A program made the translations under genes and the position numbers. Under the pieces are notes generated by a model. It had not been told where the DNA came from. It saw nothing but the letters and a program-made list of their open reading frames with translations, and ran no database searches. A stretch of 64,000 nt of DNA from Meandrina meandrites (taxonomy: Eukaryota; Cnidaria; Anthozoa; Scleractinia; Meandrinidae), in contig OY855911.1 in the NCBI GenBank assembly GCA_963693305.1, forward strand, positions 33,177,939 to 33,241,938. The letters run 5' to 3'. How positions within the stretch are numbered: the stretch's first letter is position 1; each line of letters starts with the position of its first letter. Of the stretch, positions 56,001 to 64,000 are shown one piece after another.

Positions 56001-59000
56001 TAAGCTTATTATTTAACTCAAACTTTTATTTTTTTCACTTTAGAGAACGCTTAATTTCATAACAACAGAAAATGTGTGCCTTTTCTGTGACATTCTTATC
56101 AGCTACCGCTTTTTGTGGATCAAGTTTGTTTGTTTGTTCATTCGAACACGAAATATCTCGGTTATTGAACCGTGCAAGGAGAACATTACTCTCGAAAATA
56201 ATAACGTGCTAGAAACTTTGCTGAAAACAGTTTGAATAACATGAATTGTTTTTAAAACTACTAAAATCTATTGTATAAGCAACTCATTCGATAAGCCTAG
56301 AAACTGTTTTTATTTTCACAACTTAGTTTTTCTGGTCCATTTTTGACAACTGATTATGAAATGTAGATAAGATCAGAATTTAATTAAAGTGTTTACACAG
56401 GTGTTTTGACTTTTTATTACCTTTGCCTTAACCTTCAAATAGACCTGCTAAATTGTAATCTTGGTTCTGTTAAACCTTAATTACTAACAATAATTCAAGT
56501 TCTTTAGTGAGCTTGCTGTGCAAAAGTGAAATAATAATTTTGCTGCTTCATGCTTCACTGATTTTGCTTCAAAACTTTGGATGTTCAAAACTCCTTTTAA
56601 ACATTGTTTTATTTGTTCTGCACATTTTTAACTTACTTTATCCAACATTCATCACAGCACAATATACTGGTTGGATTTTCAAACTCATTTTAAGCCTACA
56701 GAAACTTTCTAATATACACACTCCTGTTCATGTCACCCAATCAGTGTAAAAAGGGTTTTATCGAAGGAGAGGCTCGGTTAAATAAACTTTCAAGTTAAGA
56801 AAGCTGGAATTTCTCACACAACTATTTGAGGGAGGTTACCTTCAGAAGCTTTCAGAAAAAATCTTGTCCGAAGGAGTTTTCTGTTCACGTACAAAGGCTC
56901 TACTGACAAAATAAAATGTGTGTGCATGTGGAAGGGGACGGTAGGAGGGGGGGGGGGGGGGGGGGCGGCTGCTCCCCAGACCCCTCCCCTAGATTTTTTT
57001 CTTCTACTTCACCCCCCTACAACGAGGATCGACCATGGCAACTTTTGCTCTGGACTCCTAAAGTAATGGCTTGGGCTCCTAACTTTTGATGTTAGGAGCC
57101 CGAAGGGCTCCTTAGAAATTTCCTTAGGCAGCAGCCTTGCTTTCATATAAGCTTTATGCTGGGCACCCTGGATCTCATAGTTTGGAACCTTACGGGCTCC
57201 TTGTAATTTTTCATAGAGCACAGCCTTGGATTGGTGTTACCTTTTGTTAGTAGCTGCAACACTGGATCCAATTGACAATGAAGACTGGCTTCTTGATCGT
57301 AGCTGTGTTTCTGTAGAAGCAGTTGCTGATGACAGAGCCGAGGTTGACTTCCAACGATCTAAAATATAGTACAGCGTCACTGTCTGAGGGGGTTCAACTG
57401 AGATAATAACTTCTGCATAATAACTTCTTGCTGCCCATTTTTGTTATGCATCAGTCTATTCCAGCAGTGCCCACCTTCCCCTCCCCCCCCCCCCCCCCCA
57501 ACATTAGCATTTCTTTTAAAAAATTGGCAAATTCCCCGGGGTGAGGATGAAGAAACCAGGCAAATATCCTGCTCGCGGGTTGATTGTTTTCATAGGTGAT
57601 ATAAGAATATAATACAAGTTGTTGCTTCTTAGCAATGAAGAAATATCTAAAATTGAGAAAATACATCTTTAAAAACATCCACGAACATCCATGAGCTTCT
57701 CTAGTCCTTGATGGACTAGCTAATCTGCAACGTAGTCCACGTCTTGGCCTATAAATGCCTCCATCACGAATACGCGACTCACTCCACGGTTTTGAATCTA
57801 CGTGTCAAATGCCTGGGGTCAACCCAAGGAACGCAAATGCCCCAACCTTGGGACAGGCAACATAAAGGAAATGCCCCACGGTTGCCCGGGCGGGGGGGCT
57901 GGGCACTGCTGGTGTATTACCATGATTGTATATAGCATTAAAATTAAGAGAAGTTACTAGCTAAACTTATAATGTAACCTGAGACAGACACAAAATAAGC
58001 TACATACCATGAATACCAAATTGCTCTGAAAAAAAAAAGAAAATTTATAAAATTAATAGGTAAACTTTGTGCTTAAAATAAATTAGTTTTCCAAACATTT
58101 TTTTAATACAAAATTAATTGTGTTCACCATGTATAAAACTTAAAATGACTAAGCTTACATTACGATACTGAAAGTACAATATCAACATTAAGTCTAGTAT
58201 AGATCACAGCTATATGAACATGTATTAATTTGTTTGGCAAAGCGTGTTATGAAGAGTGCTTAAAACATTCATCTAACACACTTTACCAAACAAACTATTC
58301 ACTTAGAGGTCTCCCAAAGCTGTCACTGATCATATTGACTTGTTAGTTACTACATATGATGGAACAGCAGGGCTCAACACTAACTTTTCAACTTACTAGC
58401 CTAGTGGCTAGTGACAACTTAGATGTTACTAGCCAAAAAAATTTTTTACTAGCCACGCGGTGATGTCTCCAGTTAAATATCTTCTTATATCCATTATGCC
58501 CGGGATTATAGAATTTTAAGAAAAAGCAACAATATTCACGTCTCAAACCGCTTGACACAGTCGGCACAGCTTGTGTTACGCTTGACTGGTTTAAACGAAG
58601 CGAACGAATTTATCATCTAAATGAATTGCGCTGCATGGTTTTAATTTTGTTCAATGGGCTTGTGTTTTCCTTACATCAAATCTCTCAGGCCGACAGCTCA
58701 CAAAGGAAAATCCAGAGATTTTCCCGTTAAGACTTTCAGGACTCTGTTTTTCTGTGAGACTTCTTTGGAAAAATATCGAGACACCGAGATGTCATTGTTA
58801 ACACTGTCAGGTCTTCTTTACAAACAGGCGCCGGGGTAGAAACGTTTCAAAAGCAAAACAACTATCTGAACAATACTGCAAACTGTTGTTGGCGAAATTC
58901 AAATGCTAAAAACGGCTGATTTAAATTAGGAAGGATATAAATCTTTCTCTAATTATTTTTGTAGTGGCAAGCTTTGTCAGTATGCATATGATGACAAATC

Positions 59001-62000
59001 ACCGATGTGTTGTTACTCAAAATGAAATGTTATCCCTTTATAGTGCCACTTGATTTTGCGCATGATTTAATCAGGAGAAGCTCGTGTTTTGTTCTACTAA
59101 TTTCGAAACAAAAAAGAACATCGATGTGTGCTTTCAGAAAATGCTGTCTTGTGTTTGTCAAATGCCACGCAATGAAAAGTAAACAGTCTTAAATTTGCAT
59201 ACGTGCTGAACAGCAATGCCCAGTAATATGGTATGTCAACAAGAAAGAAATTCCGAGAAAATTGTTTGCGTATGGCTTCCTTGTGAATGACGGAAACTAG
59301 TTCAGCCAATTTCATTTTGTTTACTAGCCAAAGTGGCTAGTGGAAATCAAAAACCCACTAGCCAAAACTGAATTTCTACTAGTCTGTGGCTAGTTGGCTA
59401 CCGTTAGTGTCGAGCCCTGAACAGTTTCCTAGTGGGCTGGGGTGGAGGCTAATGGCAGGAACTTGGGAGAGAGGGGGGGGACTCTACTCACCCAGAGGAA
59501 GCAAAACTCCAAAAAAAGGAAGAATATATGAAAAGAACAGATATTACAAACCTTTCAATTGACTAAATTGAGAATGCAGAAGATTTGTTATTTCCTTTGC
59601 CCAACGTTTCTTCACTTCCAAAGATGCAGGCTGAAAAATAAAATTAAGTGTTAATGATAAACATACTTTCAACATGCATGCTTACAACACTCTGAAGCAA
59701 GAGAGAACATAATCTGGGAATGCAATAAATAGATAAAGGGGAAAAAAAGGAACATGGTGACCCTTTTTAAATAAGAACTCAAGCATAAAATTCTAACAAA
59801 TTAATAGGACAGTGCACCTAACAGATATAAAGTTCCCTCACAGTAAAAAATGAAATAACACACATTTATCACTGAACAAAAGTATTTGGATAAAAGAAGC
59901 AAATTGGAGACGATGCAAAAGAATTTCCCTAGCCAGTGTTCCTGACAATCAGCAACCCCCAAACAGTCTAGACCACTACGTTATAAATTAAAAAAAAGTT
60001 GGAGACAGACTAACTAAAAAGTAGATTTAAAGTGAAGTTACACACTTGCATGACAAACACTTCTGATCTTCCATTCAGCCACAGTTCAAATTTTTCAGGT
60101 GCATCTTGTACTGTTTCAGTGAATCCCACATCACATGTCTAAAAGTTCGCAAAACAGCAAAGAGATAGTATTTTTTAATACTATGCAGATTTAGAAGTGG
60201 AAGGCACTAAATAGTGAGATAATTTACAAACCAAAAGATTATTTTGTGTAACAATGAAAGCATTCTATATATTACATTCAAATCAGTATACTTAATCAGA
60301 ATTATGAGAAAAAGTAAACATAACTATAGTCACAATAACTTTTATGTTTGTGGCAAAGTCTGTAGTTACTCATTGGGCTGATTTCATGAAATAAGGCTTT
60401 AACATCTACTGTATGCAATGTGTTTGGTACGACTTGGGTCTGACAAGACTTTAATACCACAATCGCAAGCAACATGAAGGTCTGACTTAGACAATTCAAA
60501 ACACTTATTTAACTTGTGTCTCAAGCGTGTTGAATGAAACAGTTGTCTTCAACAGACCTTAACATCCTTTTTGTATTGATACACAACAGCGTCTTTGCTA
60601 GTCTCTTGAACATCAATCTTCTTGCTGAAGATAATCATCTTCTCATATAAAAACACTTGTCGTTGCTTTCCTCCTTTCAGTGGTAACAAACTAATGCTGT
60701 ACAAAGTTTTGTTTGTTTCCCAAACCATAAACGCATCTTGAAGAAGTAACTTTCCCTGTTCAGCAAGGTTACCAGGGAAACCCCTAATGCCGCAAGAGTG
60801 CATTACATCATTCACATGGCGTAAAACACCTTCCATGGTTTCTAGAGCTTTCTGTGAAAAAATATAATAAAAATAACTTATATTTGGCATGTACCAATAC
60901 AAAATTTTTCACCTGCGCATTACAATGTTTGTAAAAATTAAAACTGCTTTGAAAAAATAAGTCTCTGGTGCAAATTCTTGTAAATAGAAAGTAGAAATTA
61001 GCTAAAAAACACCTACCGAAACAAATTAGTCTTAAGACACTTTTTAAAACTATTTGTTCATAGAAAACTTGGGCTCATGGTCTAATTGTTAAATAGCAAA
61101 CATTAAAAGAATCAATCAGATTTGCAGGTTTCATAGAACATGGTGGGCAGTGGCTACACTGTAATGTCTGACTGACTGGACGTCTTTTAATTAGCTACCT
61201 CTAGGTCATCATATGCAGTGCTGTTTCTTAGTGTAAGTTTCATCATTTCCCTCAACAGTAGTTGGTACTTTGTGATTCTCTGCACAGGTTTAAGAAGGAA
61301 TGCACTTAAAGGCAACAAATGACCCAAGTGCCCTTGACACTCCTGAGAAAGAAAATGTTGACATTGCGTTAGTCTACAACTGCACATTTTGGAGATATTG
61401 ATGAATTTTCTCAAAACATGTCTTTTAACCATTTAACCAAATTTGTGGTGCTACAATACTAATTTTCCCCACAATTTGCTATTAATTAAAGCATGTTTTC
61501 CCATTAGCCATGTTCTAAACGAGCAGGGGACTGGGTACGAACATATTTTCTCCTCGGTACAAACATTCAATATCGATTGAATTGAAAAATGGGGCATGTC
61601 ATCTGAAAGAGCATCCAAAAATTAGTAAATTCACTAAATTTCACGGTTATTGGTTTAAACCCAAAGGCATGGTACACTTGATATTGTTTGGAGGGACAGG
61701 CGTCCTCCAATCCATACAAAGCTCTCTTATTTTAAAAGTGTACCATGCCTTTGCGTTTAAACCAATAACCATCAAATTTGGTAAATTTACTAATTTTTGG
61801 ATGTTCTTTCAGATTACGTGCCCCATTTTCAATTCAATTGATATTGAATGTTCGTACCAAGAAAAAATATGTTCGTACCCAGTCCGCTGCTCGTTTAGAA
61901 CATGGCCAATTGCAGCAACATTTTGCTAGAGATTCCATGTAACAATGTACAACATTTTACTTTGGTGCATGCCAATTTTTGTAGCACGGTGACACTTGGA

Positions 62001-63120
62001 GCACTGCATATAACAACCCCCACCCCACCCCCTGCTGGATGGCATGGTTGGCCATTACAGGTTACTCCCAGAATGTTGTTGTCCTGACAATTTGCCAGTA
62101 ACCATTTGTACAGTGGGAGGGGAGAGACAAGAACACAACACAGTGACCCCAACCAAGGCTTCCACTCTGGACCACTCAATTTACCACTCCTAGTATATCT
62201 TACCTTGAAGAAAGGCAAATTAATGTATTCCATTCTTAGTGCCTCAGAACTTGGTTTGTTCTTACAATATGTTGCGTACATTTCAAATTCTCTGCTCTTC
62301 ATGATGAATGCCGCACCCACAAGCGAGGGCTGATCCTTGCATGCCTCGAGCTCAAGTAAAAAGTCACTGCTATGAAATTCATAAATTTGTTCAATATTTC
62401 CAAATATTATGCTTTTCTTGCCACGTAAATCAGCCGGTATCTTGTTTCCAGCTCGCGCAAATTCCTTTAGGTATCCATTGACAATGCACTCCAAGTCGTG
62501 AACGTAAATTTCCTCTGTTTGGATCAATTCTCTCATCACTTGTAACCGCTTCTTAGCAGCTTCTGGGCTGTCAGTGCCATCCACAATGTCTCTCTTAAAA
62601 ATGAATTCGTGAATGGAATAAATAAAGCAAAGAAGAAAGGGGGGGGGGGGGGGGGAGTGAGGAAAGAAGGAATGAATAGAACAAAGAAAGCAAAAAGACA
62701 TGAATGATGAAGGGGCAAGTGGACGGATGGAGAGACAGACAGACAGACAGACAAAAGAATACATGAATGAATGAGGGATGGGACAGTGGACGGAATCAGA
62801 TGGGTGGACAGACTGACAAACAAATGATGGGTGAAGAAGAGAAGGGAGGGAGGAAGCTCAAGTGACAAAAGCAAGGAGAGAAGGTCAGTGGACTTGAAAA
62901 TATCACACGGCACTTAATCTAGTGGTTGGCAAAATTTTATCCTTGTATCATCAAAAGCTAAAGCATAAGCACACTGAGAAAACGCCCACCTGCATGCTTG
63001 GCTCAGAAACTGATGACCGTACACCTCCTTGCAGCTGAAGAGTGTCTGTCAACACGATGGACACTGGTCGTTTTGGTGATGTAGGAGGGGTTGACCTCTT
63101 ACGTTCCCGACGGAACTGAA
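52832..63120 (-). CDS. MCF2L: DBS/MCF2L-type Rho guanine-nucleotide exchange factor, 3' portion (5' end outside window)
   Basis: Ten exons: 63120-62990, 62593-62204, 61342-61199, 60851-60558, 60138-60046, 59630-59552, 58025-58008, 57358-57241, 54538-54388 and 53059-52832; about 547 residues are visible, with phases consistent throughout. The first visible exon is basic and Ser/Pro-rich. The DH domain begins near [18 protein letters not shown] and has the diagnostic [18 protein letters not shown]. The PH domain follows ([45 protein letters not shown]). A Ser-rich linker leads to an acidic [15 protein letters not shown] stretch, then a C-terminal SH3 domain ([26 protein letters not shown]). DH-PH exchange factors load GTP on Rho-family GTPases. 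DBS/MCF2L fits best by PH sequence and the terminal SH3. The Sec14 and spectrin repeats of that family should lie beyond 64000; MCF2/DBL is the alternative. Confidence 0.9.
53855..54302. mobile_element. 448-bp foldback element in a RhoGEF intron, enclosing a tRNA-like SINE head
   Basis: The ends TGTTACAGGTCAAA and TTTGACCTGTAACA are inverted, and the sub-terminal arms are made of AACCTAGGTTAT-type words. The flanks share only GCTG (53851-53854 and 54303-54306). Inside, on the minus strand, TGGCAAAGTGG (box A, 54139-54149) and GAGTTCAAATCC (box B, 54095-54106) are spaced as in a tRNA, but the cloverleaf is decayed. It lies between RhoGEF exons 54538-54388 and 53059-52832. Confidence 0.55.
55358..57228. 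mobile_element. 1.87-kb CAG...CTG-type TIR element with 5-bp duplication (hAT-like), RhoGEF intron
   Basis: The left end CAGGGCTGTGCTCTAA and the right end ATAGAGCACAGCCTTG are near-perfect inverted repeats, flanked by GATTG on both sides (55353-55357 and 57229-57233). Sub-terminal regions carry many GGGCGCCTAA / TTAGGAGCCC words in both orientations. The interior (55.6-56.9 kb) is AT-rich with no transposase that I can recognise; a long G run lies near 56950. The right duplication lies about 7 nt into the intron from the donor of exon 57358-57241. Confidence 0.65.
58008..58025 (-). other. MCF2L: 18-nt microexon of the RhoGEF
   Basis: The acceptor TTTTTTTCAG and the donor GTATGT bracket 18 nt. 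In frame with its neighbours it contributes the codons around EQFGIHD, linking SQLK of the PH C-terminal helix exon to [10 protein letters not shown] of the Ser-rich linker. Six codons are added exactly (phase 1 to phase 1), so inclusion or skipping would keep the frame. Confidence 0.75.
58368..59419. mobile_element. 1.05-kb CAG...CTG-type TIR element with 5-bp duplication (hAT-like), RhoGEF intron
   Basis: The ends CAGGGCTCAACACTAAC and GTTAGTGTCGAGCCCTG are inverted repeats, flanked by AACAG on both sides (58363-58367 and 59420-59424). Sub-terminal regions repeat CTAGCCA / TGGCTAG words many times (for example 58403-58455 and 59320-59398). There is no transposase. Same general architecture as the element at 55358. 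Confidence 0.7.
61507..61906. mobile_element. 400-bp foldback element between the two DH-domain exons
   Basis: The ends GCCATGTTCTAAACGAGCAG and CTGCTCGTTTAGAACATGGC are perfect inverts. The arms extend about 190 bp with high similarity (for example GGTTATTGGTTTAAACCCAA and its partner near 61760). No clear target duplication was found. It lies in the intron separating RhoGEF exons 62593-62204 and 61342-61199. Confidence 0.75.
62640..62760. repeat. G homopolymer and CAGA/GACA microsatellite in a RhoGEF intron
   Basis: A run of about 18 G at 62640-62656 and five tandem CAGA units near 62736-62755 are followed by GAATGAATGAGGGATGGG-type low-complexity text. They create spurious long open frames on the minus strand next to the real DH exon. 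Confidence 0.75.
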
Positions 63121-63593
63121 CTGTAGAAAAAATGTCAGTTTAGGAGGCTTTCAATTATTAGGACTAGGATTAAGAGGGGGGAAGGGCAAAAATGTTTTAA
63201 ACTACATACCCCCTAATCTTTATCTAAAACTGAAATAACCCACCCTTCAGCTATATATCCCCCCCCCCCCCCCAATTATTGATATCTTGCAGGGATGCGG
63301 CTAGCTAAGATTTCCAACAAGCAAAATTTTGTTAATCAGCCAGAAAAAGCAAGACAAGTCAAGTCCTCAGGGGGTTATTTTTTCCACTTTCTGCCTAATA
63401 TGATTTATATCCCTGGTTTAGTTGGGGGAATCATATCATAACATAATTTTATTTGCACATTGCACATCAGTTTTCTTGAGTATCCAAGACTTTTGATCTC
63501 ATTTGCCGCCTTAAACTGTCAGTTGTCTCTGTTTAAGAAAGAAAATCCTGTCATAAGTGAATATATCACTCTTTCACAAGCAGCATCAGCTTT

Positions 63594-63853
63594 CAGTGGC
63601 GGATCCAAGGGGAGGGTCCGGGGGGTCTGGACCCCCCCTATCAGACCTGTTTGAGACTGAAATTCTTACATCGACAGGATCGTATATCAATTTTTAACTG
63701 GTTGGTTTTTTTTAATGAAACGCGTAAAACTATTTGTTTTGCTACTAAACTAAATTCCAGGGATATTCAAGAATTTATTCCCCCCCTCCCCCCAAAAAAA
63801 ATTCAAAAGTCCTTTAGACCCCCCCCAATCAAAAATTCCTGGATCCGCCCCTG
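63594..63853. mobile_element. 260-bp CAG...CTG hAT-like MITE with 5-bp duplication
   Basis: The ends CAGTGGCGGATCCAAGGGG and CCTGGATCCGCCCCTG are the classic hAT-type GGCGGATCC termini, flanked by GCTTT on both sides (63589-63593 and 63854-63858). It sits in the RhoGEF intron 5' of the first visible exon. The interior has C-rich runs and no coding potential. Confidence 0.8.
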
Positions 63854-64000
63854 GCTTTCTTTATTTCGTTCATTCTCGTCCCCAGAGTCCACAATCCTTC
63901 TGGTCTAGGACAGGGATCGAGACCTCTGGTCGGCTCCAATTTGTGAGCATGTGCAGAGTACTTGTTCAGTATTTTCAGCCAATCAGATTTGTCGGATTTG

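Noticed and set aside
62536..62913. Long Ser/Pro/Leu-rich minus-strand frame beside the DH exon
   Set aside because: Produced by the G run and CAGA microsatellite; the real DH exon begins at 62593 after a normal acceptor.

Overview
This window is nuclear DNA of an animal. Genes are split by small GT-AG introns, intergenic DNA is AT-rich, and many short inverted-repeat transposons are present. The best fit is an anthozoan cnidarian, probably a stony coral: the receptor, the ZZ/EF-hand gene and a dispersed tRNA-bearing repeat whose spurious translation (GFIAQLVEHRTGIAEVTG) I associate with coral and anemone gene sets all point that way. The species cannot be fixed from sequence alone.

Layout. 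1-13 kb is gene-poor and holds a pogo/Tigger-type TIR element (9928-10507). 13.4-14.7 kb (-) is a two-exon, 380-residue rhodopsin-class peptide-type GPCR. 15-34 kb is again gene-poor and rich in repeats: hairpin clusters, foldback elements with 9-bp target duplications (129 bp, 1704 bp and 93 bp), a palindromic cluster of four tRNA-Thr-like units and a decayed Penelope-like retroelement with a hammerhead-like core. 34.4-42.2 kb (-) is a poly(ADP-ribose) glycohydrolase (PARG) in at least nine exons. 45-47.5 kb (-) is a membrane-anchored ZZ-finger/EF-hand protein. It shares a 230-bp divergent promoter with a three-exon gene on the + strand (47.7-49.7 kb) that I recognise as the small anaphase-promoting-complex subunit APC16. 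52.8-64 kb (-) is the 3' part of a DBS/MCF2L-type Rho guanine-nucleotide exchange factor (DH-PH-linker-SH3, ten exons, one of only 18 nt); its 5' end lies beyond the window.

The most unusual feature is in PARG. The C-terminal part of the macrodomain is interrupted, inside one uninterrupted ~2-kb exon, by about 614 acidic, Ser-rich residues. Vertebrate PARG has only a short loop there. The insert carries a seven-residue SSEDLVV repeat and about eight spaced amphipathic helices with a shared pattern that resembles the PKA-RII-binding helices of A-kinase anchoring proteins. If real, this would be a PAR-hydrolysing enzyme that is also a multivalent kinase scaffold. The anchoring function is inference; the insertion itself is read directly from sequence.

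A second theme is the density of short TIR elements with clean target duplications: 9 bp (Mutator-like), 5 bp with CAG...CTG ends (hAT-like), 8 bp and TA. Several lie in introns, and two end within about 7 bp of a splice donor. The genes do not form a pathway; they look like unrelated single-copy neighbours, apart from the shared APC16/ZZ-EF promoter.
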